Part shown: positions 43,609 through 58,727 of the stretch, piece by piece | Layout: each line of letters begins with the position of its first letter | How positions within the stretch are numbered: position 1 is the first letter of the stretch | Assembly: GCF_016808095.1 (NCBI RefSeq) | Contig: NC_068973.1 | Span: forward strand, 4,646,501-4,710,500 | Origin: Vigna angularis | Lineage: Eukaryota; Streptophyta; Magnoliopsida; Fabales; Fabaceae | DNA length: 64,000 nucleotides | Direction of reading: 5' to 3' | Notes under the pieces: generated by a model | Database searches by the model: none | What the model was told of the DNA's origin: nothing | What the model saw: the letters and a program-made list of their open reading frames with translations, nothing else | Program-made: the position numbers and the translations under genes

Positions 43609-46600
43609 GTCGATACAAAATAACAAAAGTTAGTTTAAAGTATGAATTTCTTAGACTTTTGATTCTTTTCTTACTATTATTTGAAAAAGTATTTAAATAT
43701 TATAAAATTGAGGAATATTAAAATACAAAATATTTAATTTATAAGTTAAGTTCTTTGTGTAACTCATGTGAGCAAGAAGAATTTGTTTTTAGTAAAGTTT
43801 GTTCGGTAGATATAGATTAAAGTTTGTTAATACTTTATTAGAACCATGCCAAATTTTGTCTTTGATTATTTTTCTTCTTATTTTTGTGGGGGTGTTTGTG
43901 TAGTGAACATTTTTGCATTTGCAGTGAATTTATTCGACGAATGTCAGGATAAATTGATAGTAAACATGAAATGTTTAATGCAATGAATTTGGCCAAAGAT
44001 TGATATGTTCATTCGAGATAACGGATTTGAATTTTGGTAGTTAAAAACGTGTGTGCTTCTAGTTCAACAATATCTTCTTAAAAATTTCGAAGGTGAAGCC
44101 AACCATTATGTTCATAGTTGAGAAGGATAAGAAAACACTGATAGGACATGACAACTCTCTTATGTTGTGGTAATAAATTATTTCGTGCACTAAAAGGTTG
44201 AGATTTTCTTGTGATGTAGTATATTATATCCAACTAGTGTAGTGTAACTAAAGAGAGAATTAGGTTAGAAAATTGGACCAACTTTCTTTCTTTTCACTAC
44301 TCTATTTCGATTACAATTATTGTTGTCATTGTTATCTTTGTCATCATTATTGATGGATGAACTTAAGTTGAGATTTTGTATTTATAGGTTTCCAAGACCC
44401 TAACATTAGATAGTATCAAGTTTTAAAAGAGTTGTCCAACTCTGTGATTTATTGACAAATGCATCAAGTTAGTTGTAGTACAGTTGGATGAGTTATCATA
44501 TCCACATGGATTTAGTAAATATATTAATAGCTAGTTTTTGGATTTTCTATTTGGAAAACATTGGTAATATATATTATATCGATTGAGTGGAGTAGAGACT
44601 ATGATTGAATTTCATCTCATCTTCTACTATGTCACTATTATATGGTTTACTTAATATGCAAATCATTTAATGTCCTGAGAATATTCTAAGGTAGATCTAG
44701 ACTCATTCTGCTAGTGTGATTTCTCCAATCAGTTGAATGAATCCTTGTCTTAAGTGTATGACTCTTTTATCCAACCTACCCTCTAAACCATGTGAAAAAG
44801 CCTTTAGTAATAATGAGATGATTTAATTGGACCACAATTTAAGATCAGTCTTCCAACTCAATCAAAACCAGTAAAATAAGATGGGTGATCAAGTCATCCA
44901 AGTAATAAACACAAATCAAACTACAAACTATTGAATGAAAGCATAAATGAATATCCAAAAAGTAGAAGTACAACGAATTAGAACTGATTACATCCAACCT
45001 AGACAGGAGAGAGTTCAACTACTCATAGAATATTGCAATACAATTTCAACAACATCTACACATAGAATTTACAATAAGAGCATCTCTCTCTAGCCTCAGA
45101 GACTCATTCCCACTCTAGTAGTACATATTTTATCCTCCACTTAATGTTTAAAATAAGGACATAAGGTATTTATTTATAGAAACCCAACTTGTCTTTTTTG
45201 CCTCTGTGGTTGAACACCACTTTCTTGTGACTCAACCATAGAGGGTACAAGTCCTAATTAATAAGACGGTTTATCAATGAGATATTAATTTCTTGATGCA
45301 ACATGACTTTTAATTGTTTAGCAACATAAAATAGCTAAGTAGACAGTAAAAATAGAAGAACTTCATTGCTTAATTTTAGGTGTTGTGGTTTGGTGGTAGG
45401 AATGAGTTCACAAATTTGACTACATGTTTGGTTGTATCTTAGCTCCAACTAAAAATAGAGGTGTTGGTTTATAAGCACAACAATGGATCAAAATTGGATA
45501 AATTTTTTACACACAATAAATGAGAATGAGTGTGATTTTTTTACATCAATGTTCACTATGTTGGTTATCATGATTATACAAAATTTATTAGAGACTATTG
45601 ACAATAAAGGTGAATAGGTGCAAAAGTATTTATTAGAGACAGTTGAAATATAGAGAAAAAGCTAATGTACTCAACACCTTATTTACAATAGTATGTTTTT
45701 TTTAATTAAATTATATTTATGTAAAACTTGTTATATTTAATATTGTTTGAATTTGCAATGATCACTAGCAGTTGGTAATTCTTGCTCAGTAGTCTCTTGT
45801 GGTTCTTGTGTGTTCATTACATAAGAAACATAACACTTCGGCAGTTAAAAGTACACTAATAGTGTAAGGTTTTAAATAATTTATTTGTTTGTTATATAAT
45901 TTAATTTTATTAAGTTTCATACTAGACACAAATTTCAATGTACACTTATTTAACAAAGTGTTTAAGGCTTATTTGAAGTTGCAAGAACACATATCGTCTC
46001 TAGAAAGAAGTTTGAATTTATTGCGTCAATTATAACTAATTAATCTTTCGGACTATTGAAATACAATTATAAAGTTTATGATATTCTATGAATTTTACTT
46101 GTAGTGCGGATATTATGTGTTGAAGCACATACAAAAAAATCATATCTACAAACGTTGTTGACTCATAAAATTTGATAATGTGTATAATTTATAACTAATA
46201 TCTTAAGTGTTTAGCACTATAAGTTGACTCAAACCGTTTATATAAATTTTTGGTGATTCATCTCATTGGAATCAGGGGTTCTAAAGGAAGTTTATTCTTT
46301 AGCATTTACTATAAATGATGTTAAATGATTTTATGAGATTAGAATTCTATTATTTATTATGTAATTATCAAAACATTGAATAATGAAGTATTTATTATGT
46401 AATTATCACAACATTGAATAACGAAGGATGCAAAAGTTAGAAGAAAAAAAGCTAAATGGTGCCATAGATTAGAACAACACACAAAGATGCTTTCTAGAGA
46501 TGTTAAAACAGTTAATAAAATATGCCATCATTGTACAATTTTGGATAGACTCGGAAATCGAGAAACAGAGCGTGTTCTTGAACAAAACACTGAACCGGGT

Positions 46601-48420
46601 TTAACAAGATGCTCATTATAATTTTCTTGATAAAATAATGTTCAATTTGGTATACGAACAAAAATAAATTGACTGAAAATATGTAAAAGGAGTAAAAAAG
46701 TATGTAAAAAAAATGGTGAAAATTAAATATATTGATTAAAGAGAAACAGAGGAAAGGCTGAGTTAAGTAAATATAAATTCAAATAATAAAATAGATCCCA
46801 CTATTTTTAAAATTATATCTTTCTCTCCTCTTTCTTTTCCACCATACAGCCAACATCAGTGTTACCCTCTCCATTCTTTTTCTCAACCAAACTAGCAATA
46901 AATGAGACATTTATTGCCACAATTAATGTTCACAAGCAAAATAAGCTTTCATTAACAAACTTGAAAGTTCATGAAAAATATAAATGCATGGTCTATGATT
47001 TGAGACTATATATCCTCAATAAAAAGTAGCAAGTGTAGAATCTAAATATATATATATATTATATTCATTCGATGACTATTAATAAAGTAATGCCAATTAT
47101 GTGATTTAAATAATAATTTAACCAATATTAAAATACATAGAAAAAATATTAAATAAAATTTTTTATTATGTTTTAGTGGTCCCCCACATTATATTTCAGT
47201 TTTATTTGGTATACATCGGTATATTCCCAACGCAATTTCATTTTATTAACATTTAATTAAAGTCTTTTTTTCATTGGTTACAACAAGATGAATGAATATC
47301 TTAAGTAAGAAATAGTTATTATAAAAAGCATGGCTATTTTGAAGGTAGTGAAGGAAAATGAAAAGAATGGCATCCTATATGTGTGTGGAATATCCAGAAT
47401 GCATCGAATATAAGTAACATAATTTGATATAAATTGTGATAATGCAGAGAAACCAACGATGCATCTTATTCTTGACATTTTGAATTAAGTGCTTAGGGTT
47501 TATAGTTTATTTGGTTTCACATGCAATGTGACTGACAACTACAACAGTGATAATTATTGCTGCTATGATGATTGTTTTATTATAAATGAAATAATGCATT
47601 TGTTTAACAGCGAATTGAGATGATTGATTGGTGGTTTTCACATGTACGCAGACTGCATGTTTGCCAATTCAATGGATGGTCGGTGTCTGCCTTTTTCTCT
47701 TTAAGCTTCATCTTTTTCTATTTTATTTATTTTTTTCCTTCATTTTTAAATATAACATGTTTCTTTCTTGATGTTCGCCCATGATGAACAAGAATATCCA
47801 TATAGGATTAAATATTCTCTTCGGCATCATGCAAAAAATTTTAAACACTTTTCGTAATCAAGGGAAGAACAAAAATAGATCACAATTAGGAGAAGCAATC
47901 TAGGAAAATTTATATTAACAAGATACTAATCAATCAAGTAATTATAATATTTATCTTTTTGCATTCTCTCTTGTGAAATTCCACTTTTGAGTTCTTCATA
48001 ATATAAATGGGTGTTATTTATTTCATAATGAAGTGTTTATGGGCATTCTTATCCTTAAGTGTTCCTAGTTTGTAGTTTGTGGTAGTTATGACCCAGGAGT
48101 TGGGGAGGTGGATGTGGACACAAACATGGCCTTAGCTAACCCCCATTTGAAAATGAAGGGTTGGGAAGTGCAACATCAAGTACAATATGGTGGAATTCAA
48201 AATGCCAACTTATAGTGTCCTACAAACGTACCACTAACAAGGACTAAGCTTTAATGCAATCATGAAATACCAAAGCCATACACACCCATTATCCATTCTT
48301 TTTTTAATTCATGTTTCAACTTTTCTTGGAAACTTTCTGGCTTGTGTACACAATTATGTGCATGTTTTTGTCTCTTAAAGCAAAGGAATTGGTCCCCACA
48401 TCCATCTTTTCTTACTTTCA
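43608..48420. other. Long AT-rich intergenic region, no gene recognised
   Basis: No coding frame with a domain on either strand. Short AT microsatellite near 47047-47060. The patch at 48080-48290 is less AT-rich and looks like gene-flanking DNA, but I find no exon in it. Confidence 0.4.
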
Positions 48421-48470
48421 AATCTCTCTCATCTCATCTCATCTCATCTCATCTCATCTCATCTCATCTC
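48421..48470. repeat. (ATCTC)n pentanucleotide microsatellite
   Basis: About ten perfect copies of the pentamer after a short CT-rich lead-in. It produces a Ser-His-Leu-Ile-Ser repeat in one frame, which is not a gene. Confidence 0.95.
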
Positions 48471-50497
48471 CCTTTAATATAAATTTAATATCTCCATACA
48501 ATGCTTTTCTTTATGATTAATCTTAGTTGAAAAAACCTAACTTAACTGTTTTTTTCTTTTATAAAAACTATTTATGAATTCAATTCTATCAAATCATGTG
48601 TTGATTAGTTTATTACTCACTTGTGTAGTTTCTATGAATGGTTAGTTTTTTTTTTTTTTTATAAGTAAGCATGAATATTTAAGTTATGTATGTAGAGTCA
48701 TTATGTGAACATGTACAGTTGTGACTATAAATTTTTTTAAGTATTATTTCTCATCCTTTCAGGATTAACTGCAATTAAGTACTGAATTGAAGAAACATGA
48801 TCTGCCACTCATGTTTTATATTGACTTTCTGTTTAGGTTATGTTCAAAGTAACTCTAGAATTTTATATTATTCTTAAGAATGGATGCTAAATCAAGGCAT
48901 TAATTAATGTGTTCTTGTAACCAATGAACGTAAACACTTTCAAAACAAGGTATCTGATTATTAAACTTTTAAAATTCAGCAATAGCATCCCTTAAAATGG
49001 AGGTAATGTTTAGTGACCACCAAAGCAGGAAAATAAGAATTTTTTTACGTTGAATTCTTCATTTTTTGAATTATTCATTTCTAAAATAATTTTATATTCA
49101 TTTTCAATTGTGTAAATATTTTTTATTGTCTCCTTAAATTTTTAAAAACATGTATTTGGATATAGTGTAGGATTTGAAGAGATGATTAGTTGTATCGTAA
49201 CGAGAGAAGTCTAACTTCTAATGAGAAATAGAAAGAAATTTATTTTTTTGACACTTAAATCAATAGATTTAAAAAAAAAATTGTATAATATATGAATATA
49301 ATAGTGAGTAAAAGAAGTGAGTTAATATATCTTGGAACGATGATATCATGTATTTCTAGGATTTTTTTTTACTTATGGATAAACAAATTTTATTACTTGG
49401 AATTTTTTGGAAAATAATGAATTATTATTCATAAAATATTATCTGTGAATATATTCTTCCTTTAATCTTTCAAGATACACTTTAATAAAAAAAATGTCAA
49501 AAATTTTTAAGTTTTAAAGCAAATATTTGAGGTTAGAATATTAATGTTATATGTGAGAATAAAAATAAGTTTCTAATTTTTTTTTAATTTTAAATTCAAA
49601 ACTTGTTTTAATACCTCGAATAGACTCATGTGTTTTAAAAACAAAACTACGACGAGAAGAATACTTTTAATATAATGATTGACCTAATAATTAAAATTAT
49701 CTTAACCAACTTGATATAACTTGAAATTATTGAATTATAGTTGATAGTTGTTATTTAGATATCTTAGAGATAGTTGAGCTATTATTTCAATAATTTCAAA
49801 TTACCATAAACTATCTCTAAGGATTTTTTATATATAGAAATCTAAAGGCAATATGAAAAATTGGAAAGAATTTGAGGAAGCGTTGAATAATTTAAAGACT
49901 TTTTTATTACATGTGATTTAGAATGCAGCATAACTGAGCAATACGGATAATTGAGATAAAAAAGGAAATGTGTGTTTGCCACATGACGAATTTTCTACTG
50001 TAAATGCAGGACTTGTCTTGAACACTATTAAAATAATCAATATTTAAAAAATGCGTATTTCTGGGGTACTGTCAGATTCAAAAGTGGATGGAAGATACAT
50101 TTTAATAGAGAAATTCTAAAAAAGTATGGATCAGTAGACTAAATTAATGACTTTTGTTTTTAGTTTTTTAAATATATTGTGGTGCGAGTTCACAGGAAAA
50201 TTGAGATAAGATGAGAGGAAGATGGATATGATTAAAAAAAAGAGTTAAATATAGTTATTTATGTTTTAAAATGTTATTTAATTTTAATTTTGAAAATGAA
50301 CTTATATAATTAATGTTATTAAATGGCATTAAGAATTGTTAATATGGCTAATGGTGTTGGCAAACATATGTCCACGTGGTTAAAGATAGTCCTCATTATA
50401 GTTTATTTATAGCTAATTTATTACATTTATTATTAATATAAAATGAGATAATGAATATTTTACAAAATAAAATAAATAAAAATGAAGTTATGAAAAT
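48471..50497. other. AT-rich intergenic DNA
   Basis: Nothing supportable as a gene, RNA gene or bounded mobile element was seen. Confidence 0.35.
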
Positions 50498-52919
50498 TGT
50501 CAGAATCCATTAAAACCCACTAAAAACTCAAGCAGTGGGAGTCAAGTGCCAAGGAGAGAGTCAGCGTTTCAGTTAGTGGAAAACAGGTGACAGTAGGGGA
50601 GTGGTCCTTCGGTTTTAGTGACGACAGTATTTAGTGTCAAATTTCAAATGTCGTATCACTTATCTGCATGTTTTCCTTCTTCTTCAAACTGCTGAAACCA
50701 TTTCCTCATCCTTCTCTCTAAATCTCCTTCATCTTCTCTCTAAGAAAATCTCATTTTTCTTCTTCCGATCACCTCTCACGCACCGTTTGAACTCTCCCGG
50801 CGTCAAGGCCTTTCGTTTAAACCGATTGGGTTGTGGTTCTAAGCCGGTGAGTTACTTTCTCCTTAGCACGTTCGTTCTTTTCGCATGTAAACCCATATTT
50901 CTGGTCGCCTGAGCGAATCGTATTATTCTGAGTATTTCTGGTCTTCTGTTTGGTTCAGTTTCTTAAAACGTAACTGTCGAACGTTAAGGTCTTTGGTAGT
51001 GGTGAGCTCTATTATGCATTTGTGAGCGTTCGGTTACGTTTAGAGGTAAAGGAAGCTTATATAATTTGATTAAGATTCTTGTTTTGAACGGTTGTATGTT
51101 TGTATGATACTTTGTTTGATTATTTGATGAATATGAAATATTTGTGTTACTGCATGTTTGGATGTGTGGATGGACGATTGATAAATGGTGTGAACTGAGT
51201 TGAAATAGGGTTTGATCTTCAAACTGCAGTATTCTGAATAAATTCTGTAAGTGTGATCGAGCGTCATTCGTGATCGTTCTATTCTTCATGGAAGTGTATG
51301 GTCTTAACTGAATTCTCATGTTTTAGGGATATTGTCTGAGAGTCATTCTGTAATACTCTGAAGAATTATGTAAACTGTAACCAAGAGTCAGTATTGGCCA
51401 TTTGGTTTTCCTTTGAACGTCTGTCTAAACTAAATTCTTCTTCTGGAGAGAATTTAGTTAATGAAGATCGTTTTATATTATTAGATATATGTAAATAAGC
51501 GTTCGGTCTAAGTATAGTTCTTCTTTATGTTTCCTAAACAGTTTAGTTAATGTATTCTATAATAAGTAAAGTTGTAGATGATATCGTTATTTTTCATTAA
51601 AAATGAGTGTGGCGCAATTGTATATATATATATTCATTCATTTTATTTAAGTTTAGTAGTGCTCGGTCTTGGACCAAGCGTTCAGTCTCAGTAGCGCTCG
51701 TTCTTGATAAGTGTTTGGTCTTGGACCAACGCTTATTCAATAGTGTTCGGTTTCTAGAGGGCTCGGTCTTAAACCTAGCGCTCGGTCTTGCTTCAATAAT
51801 CTATCATTATCGTTTTTAAAATAAGAGTCTTCGGCCAAACTCAATAGCGTTCGTTTCTTCATAGTATCTCATCAGTTATTAGTATTTGGTGTCAAACAAT
51901 ATTGGTCTTTAAATGGTGTTCGCCCTAGAGTCTTAGTACTCGGTCTAGGCTTCGTGGCGTCCGGTTTGAACTCTTAAGGGTCCGTTCATTGAAGCGGATA
52001 AATTTGTAAATAACGCTCGGTCATGTTAATTCTAAGAAGTGTTATTCCATTCGGACTTGTGCTATGATGAGAAAGTGTGATCTTATTTCAGTTGAATATA
52101 TTGATGATGAAGTATGAGAGAATTTGAAATGTGATGCGAATGAAATATTTTGGTTATGAAAGAGTATTTCAAGGAGGAATATCTCAGAAAGTGATTATTG
52201 ATTGGTAAAGTATGAATGTGAGCAAAGCTTAGCGGGCATTTATCCTGATATTCCATGATTACTGATTCTCACGTAGAGAGGAGTAAGTCATGTGTGGGAA
52301 TGACATGAGGTCCTATTCCATAAGGTTAAGTTGGACGGAACGGATTAACCTCGGGTATCAGCTGTTAAGGGTATCCCAGTTACTACATCACCCGGGTGCA
52401 CAAACGTCGTAGCTACACAGGATTCATACAATCCGGATAGTCAGAGTCAAGTGGTCGGTCTTTGCATGCCATGATGTATGAATTATGATTTGGTTGTTGT
52501 TTGATTTAATCACGGAAATTGTATGTTTTATTGAATTAATTAAATTACATAAGCTTACCCTATTTATTATTTTGTTTGTGTTGTGCGTTCGGTTGTTGTC
52601 CTGTTGCAATGATCATCCGTGTGGATGTGAGCAGAAGGAGAAGAGTTGCTGGAAGAAGCACTGGAAGAGGTGGAAGTGAAGGCCGAAACTTAGGAACGTT
52701 CGGTCAGTTGTTGGCTTCATCTTTTGTAAGACCGTTCGATATAAGTTTATTTTGTAAACCGTTCGATCTAGTTGTAGTCAGTGTGCGGTTTTTAATTCCC
52801 TACTATTATGTAAGGCCGTTCGGCCATAATAATATCTCGTTATGTGTAGAACTGAGCTGTAGTATTATTAATGTGATTATTCACGTATATGGTTTATACT
52901 GTATTTTTGGGATGTTACA
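50498..52919 (+). mobile_element. Solo LTR, 2422 bp, with AAAAT target duplication
   Basis: It starts TGTCAGAATCCATTAAAACC at 50498 and ends GGGATGTTACA at 52919. AAAAT lies directly before (50493-50497) and directly after (52920-52924). No second LTR or internal region is present. The middle (51655-52030) is crowded with CGCTCGGTCTT-type phrases. The 3' part (ATGATCATCCGTGTGGATGTGAGCAG near 52608) matches the order seen near 58619 and 22587, linking it to the same LTR family. Frames at 50634-50912 and 52576-52932 have no domains. Confidence 0.85.
51655..52030 (+). repeat. Degenerate CGCTCGGTCTT phrases inside the solo LTR
   Basis: Phrases such as GTGCTCGGTCTTGGACCAA, GCGTTCAGTCTCAGTAGCGC and GGGCTCGGTCTTAAACC recur about 10-12 times with irregular spacing. 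GGTCTTGGACC is itself nearly palindromic. The composition and the CGCTCG core recall the array at 4380-4592, although the units are not the same. Confidence 0.6.
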
Positions 52920-52924
52920 AAAAT

Positions 52925-55900
52925 CTCATTAAATAAATTAAAACAATAAATATAAATAAAAATATTATTATGAATATTTTTTTAAATAAAATAAATAAAT
53001 AAATATGAGGTTATGAGTATTTTATCAAACTAATAAATATAAATAAAAATTAAAATTATGAACATCTCATTAAATAATTAAAATTATACATATAAATAAA
53101 AATGAGAATAAAAATGTCAAATTAAAATGAATAAATATACACAAATAAATATATATAAAATGATAAATGTATCGTTTTTCTTATCTTAAAAAGTCTTTTA
53201 TTATATTAATTTTTTTAAAGATATGTAAGTCATTGATGAGGTAAAAGATGAATAGGAAAATAAAATTTAGATCTTGAAGAGTTTAGATATAAAAAAACAA
53301 AAGTGGTTTCATGAAATGAACAATACGTAGGTAATTATAGAATATGAGCAGGGAGGTTGAAAGTAAAAAAATAATAAGAAAATTAATAAAAAATTTAGGT
53401 AAAAAAACAGTTAAGAAAACTAATAATAATAATTCAAGTCAGAAATTAAATGAAGAAAATAGTAAAAAAAAAATAAAAAAAAAATTGAGTGGAAAAATTA
53501 AGTAAAAAAGATAGCGAATAAAATAATAAATATTTTGGGTGGAGAATTCATATAAAGAAAATAATACAAAAATTGATATGGTAGGTAAGGGGTGTATAAA
53601 CAGAAAGGGAGAAGTGTAGCTAGTAAAAACATATTGGGTTTGTTAGTCCATTGGAAGAAGGGATAAAAATGGAAGATGGATAGAAAACAGTTTCAAAATG
53701 TTAAAATCGGAGGTGCAAAACGAATTAAATTTATTTTATTATTATTATTTTATATTTTTATTTCTAAATGAAAATATTATACATAAGATAACATATTTTT
53801 TTATGAATGAAAATATTATATATAAGATGATATTTACATTGTAAATATGGATGTTATAGTTTTTCAAATATTAATAAAATTCTCCCTTTCATAAAGGGAT
53901 AATCTTACTCCTACCATGTTCTATCATTATAACAAATCCTAACAGAACTTATTTAACCATTCTTTGGAGCTTATTAAAACTTACACAACTTTTGATTTGG
54001 ATAAGAATATCCAAGATTTTGTTGGTCATGTGTTTTTGTTGGTTGTACTTATAAATTCTGCAGAGGTAGTTCCATCTCCATGTGTCCTGTTTTTTCAATC
54101 CACCTTCAATAAAATCTCAGTAGAAAAGATATACCCTACATCCAAGATTGTGTTCCTCTATTTTATGTTTCTATCTATTCTTTTCATATTAGAGTCTTGT
54201 TGCATCCAATCCTGCTACACTAACATATTATTGTACCATTCCATGCACTGCATTAACATAAAAAAAAAATCCAATCCAACTCAATTAATATATAATAAAA
54301 AATTAGTAATGGTTTTATATATAATTCTAGTTTCAGTTTGTATACGAAACAAACTATAAATTCTTGTAGTGTAATTATGGTTAATTAAAGATTTGTTTAT
54401 ATTAATACCATAGAAAATGAGTTAAAGAGTGTTAGAGTGGATGCTCAATTAGAAGTTAAGAATACAAATTAATTTGAGATGATTAAGTTTAATCGAGTTA
54501 GTTGTAGATAGTTGAATTCTTTAAATTTATGGTTAGAGGTTTAATTATTGATCACGCATATGAATTAGGTATGTACGATGGTCGCATTTAAAGTGGCATC
54601 GGCTTAACCTAACTCTATTTTTGTGTATTGGAATGAGTTATCAAGTTGGGTTAGATTTGATTTATTTCAATATATTCAAATTAAAATTAGGTGAGGTAAG
54701 TTATGAATGAGATTTAGAGTAAATAAATTCGATCCAACCTTAGTATATATAATAACTGCATGATAAAATTATTATATGCTTAATCGTATGAATATTCTTC
54801 AATGAATGCCATGATATATATCATATATATTATTACAAGTAAATGTTAATGTTGTTGTAGAATTTTGTCTCTTAAAATCTCAATCGCAAGTAGCAAAATC
54901 AACCAATGATTATGATTTATTCTTATTAAAAATTTTCAATATTTTAAGAATTGCTATTTTATATGTGCGATATAGGTGCTATTTCAAAGCTTAAGATACT
55001 TAAGGTGTATTGAAGATTGTTTGGGTTAATGGCTTCGGTGATAAAATCAAGAAAAGTTTAAGACTAAAAAATGGGATCTATAAGGATGTGCTCATTTGAT
55101 TAAGTAATTAAAATAATGAGACCTAAATCATTTTTATTGTTGTATGTGCTCAGCTAGTATTAAAGAAAAATTAATCAAGTTTTGAAAAATATAAATGTCA
55201 TGAGTGGTTCACACAAAAAAGAATCAGACTCAAAACTTACCTAATTAGTTTGTTCAACAAAAATTAATCATAGACCAAGGCTAATGTAATTAGGTCTTGA
55301 TTACTTAAGTGAACTAAATCTTTCAAATTTTGCAATATTTTTCCTGATCAAATTAGTCCTCCTTTCTCAAAACAAATTTGTTCAACAGGCAATCACTATA
55401 ACAACAGTTAAAATATAATGAAATAATATGCAAACACGTTTCACTTTTTGAAAATCAACATTTTTAATGTAATTGATATTATGCTATGTAGACGAATGAA
55501 TGTATCCTTTGATACTAAAATTATGCAAAATACAAAAAAATTTAATAAAATTAAATTATGCTATATTTTTATTAAAACATTTTAAATGTATTATTTATAA
55601 AAGTAATAATTAGCTTAAAAGATATTCTTAGATAAATAAATAAAGAATAAAATGAAACACATCACTACCAAATAAGAAAAGTAAACAAACCAACTCAATT
55701 TAATTTAATTGAGTTGGGTTTAAAGTTAGAACAAATTCATTTATTGAATTATTTACTCTTCTTATATAAACAAGACCTTGTTTCCATGGACATAAACACA
55801 ATAATAATTTTTATGTTATGAAAGATTAGTCACTACTTATATTTGTTGAATAAAATATTTCATGAAAAAAAATTATTTGAAATTAGGAGAAATAATGGAT

Positions 55901-56469
55901 TAAAAGTTTTAATTTTAGAGATGATGATAAAATTTCTTGAGAAGTACTATATATAAATATTGTATGTAAAGAAATATTTAAAAATGTCGGTTGTATTCAT
56001 CAAAGTTGTTGTTAATAGTGTGAGTTTCATTGGATACTGAGAAATACTAAGAATATATTTCCTAACATTTTTCTTTGATTGAAATTTATTATAATTTAGA
56101 AAAAAATAATTGGAGTCTACCAACTTAATTAGGTACATCCCACACCATCCACGTCCATCACACCTCTGTCCTCACTTCACCCAGATCTCACACATCACTC
56201 ACCGTCCACCAAACACCTCAATCCATATCATCTCCTCGCACCTTCATTGCACCTTACCCCCGTTTCACCGTTATACCAATATATACAAATTGTTCAAAAG
56301 GTAGTTTGGTTGGTGGTTCAAATTTTAGATTATCATATTAAAATTAATTTGTTATTTTTATTCATTATCATTAGAATCAAAACATATATTTTAACACTAA
56401 GCTACGTAAGAACTAATATTAGAATTGGTAGCAGTGTTAAAATAAGTAAATCAAGTATTATAAAATTTA
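52925..56469. other. AT-rich intergenic DNA
   Basis: No gene supportable. The 131-codon frame at 53964-54359 begins with TTG and has no domain. 55940-56140 and 56110-56300 give overlapping opposite-strand frames without recognisable sequence. Confidence 0.35.
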
Positions 56470-58727
56470 AAAACAAGTTATTAAATAAATAAATTTTTTA
56501 AACTCGTTTAATTATCTTAAACACTCATCTTCTCTCTGAACCACTATTCTCTTGAACTCTCTACAATTTCTCTAAGAGTTCTAACTCCTCGATTATTTGT
56601 TTGACGATCAGTAAGTGTCTAGATGATCATTGCGACAAGATCTACCTATTCATCCAATCAATTTTTAGTTTAGAACAATTAAGTTTCAACTCTTTTTTCT
56701 CGCTCGTTCTTAGTTTGAGATAATGCGTTGTAATCCTTTATTTCATGTTATTCATGATTTCTTTTCCTAATTTTTAGTCAATCTAAGGTCCTAAAGATTC
56801 TTTCATTTTTCAATTTGGTGTTTCGTAGGTGTTTGTAGAATTTCCTTGCGTTTCAAGTTATCAGAGAAACGTTTCTAGAGTTTGATAGTTTCCCGTGAGA
56901 TAAGGGAAGCTATACTTTACTTTAGAATATATATTTGCTTTGTAAATTTAGTATGTTTATAACTGGTAATATAATTTAAGTGAAATTGTTAGGTTTGTGC
57001 TAATGTCCTTGATGTTTAGATGATAATCAATGATTAAGTGATGTTTGAATGTTTGATATGGTGTATTTATAATGCTTTTATTATTATTATTGCATATAAT
57101 GAAGTGTATTGGGTTTTGATATTGAATTCAAAGTGGCTGGAGTGAAGAGTAATCAAATCATTAGGTGTTAAGGTCAAAAGGAGAGGTTTTGATGGGTGAG
57201 TTTGAGAAATAGGGACTGAGGTGGGAAAAAAACTGTTATAGGGTTGTAATGAGGTAAATTGAGACTTGTTAGAAATGTTCTTTAAGTTAAATCTGATATG
57301 GAACAAAGGAGTAGTTTATGGTTGTAGTTTTGAAGTGTTTTAGTGTAAAAGAGAGGTTTTGGGTGGTGAGATTTTTAGGCAATGAGGGTAAACTATTTTC
57401 GGAAGTTGGAAGCATGTTATTAGAACCATTATGACTTGGTTAGAAAGTTAGATAAAAGAAATTTGTTGTAGAAGTATTCAGGGTACGATAGGGTAGGTCT
57501 TTTGACTCTTTTTGGTTGAAATTGAGGTTTTACATAATGAAAACTTGAAACAAAAGGGTTGTGAGTAATTTAATGTGTTAGGGTGTGCTATCTAGTATAT
57601 TTAGACTTGTTCACGCAGTTGGTGGACTAATATGGGTGCTAGAAAGTGTATAAATGGTTTTGGATAGCCTAGAGAAGTGATTTTGGGTTTGGAGTAGCGA
57701 TTTGGAGTTATAGTGGTGTTTTCAAGTGGTTCTCGATGTTTAGGGATCAATTAAAGTTGTGGGGAAAGTATTCAAAGCATAATAATTGATTTGACAATAG
57801 TTTATGTTTTAATCGATTATAACATTAACTTAATTGATTAAAACAAACACTTTAGTCTAATCAATTATGTTAGTGACATAATCGATTAAAATAGGTAGTT
57901 TTGTCCTATTTTGCTTTATGTGAATTTTGACTTGTTTTAACAGATTAAATTACCAATTTAATCGATTATTACTACTTGTAATGTGAAACTTAGACTAATC
58001 TAAACAAAATTTACTTGTACACATATGATCTATGTTTTTCATTATGCTTTTATGATCCTAAACAATTTTATTATCAAATTTATATGTTAGTATGCAATGT
58101 AAAAGTGATTGGATATGTATATGGTTTCAAATGGTTTCAAGGTTGGGAAAGTTGGTTCCAAGGTGGAACTTCTTGGTGTGGTTTCAAGTTGTATTACAAT
58201 GAATGCAGGTACGTAGCTCAATTTTGGGGGTTATCATAGCACTCTAATGGTCTTTCATTTTCAAGTAGAGAAGATTGATGCGTGTGATGAGAGTAATAGG
58301 AGGTCTTAGTCTAGGTGTTTCAAGTATAGCCTATGACGCGATATAGACCAACCTTGTGAGGGTGGTAGGGTGAAACCCATTTGAAAATGACTTTGCAAAG
58401 CAGTAGAGACTACCACAAGTGTACAACCCGCTATATCTCAATATTCATTCTAAATCCGGATAGTTAGTCTAGGTCTTTATATGTTGAGATGTTTGGTTAG
58501 ATGCATGTTATATGTGATTCATGTATATCTTGTTCTTAATATTATATGACTTGTTTTGTATTTAGCTTACCGTTGTGTTTGTGTACTGTTTGTATGTGCT
58601 TGTTTTTCATTTGTGACGATGATCATCTAGTTGGTGTGAGTAGAGAGCGATGAAGTTTCAGTTGAGCAGGTTCTTGGTAGAGTTTTTAAGATACTTTTTG
58701 AAAACTACTTTGAGCTCCACATATAAC
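56470..58727 (+). mobile_element. LTR-like sequence related to the solo LTRs, ends not resolved
   Basis: 56520-56960 parallels 22030-22440 in order: CTCTACAATTTC, GAGTTCTAACTCCT, TTTGACGATCAGTAAGTGTC, CAACTCTTTTTTCTC, GGTGTTTCGTAGG, GAGATAAGGGAAG and TGTAAATTTAGTAT. The right part (AATCCGGATAGTTAGTCTAGGTCT near 58453, then GATGATCATCTAGTTGGTGTGAG) parallels 52430-52630. The right end is interrupted by the solo LTR at 58728. AATCGATTA palindromes lie at 57811-57819, 57880-57887 and 57961-57968. No coding frame is recognised. Confidence 0.6.

Noticed and set aside
43417..43626. Tyr-Ile repeat protein frame
   Set aside because: Translation of the (AT)44 microsatellite.
52576..52932. 118-residue frame near the end of the solo LTR
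   Set aside because: Runs across the LTR 3' terminus into flanking DNA; no domain.
53964..54359. 131-residue hydrophobic frame
   Set aside because: No ATG at its start, AT-rich composition, no recognisable domain or splice structure.
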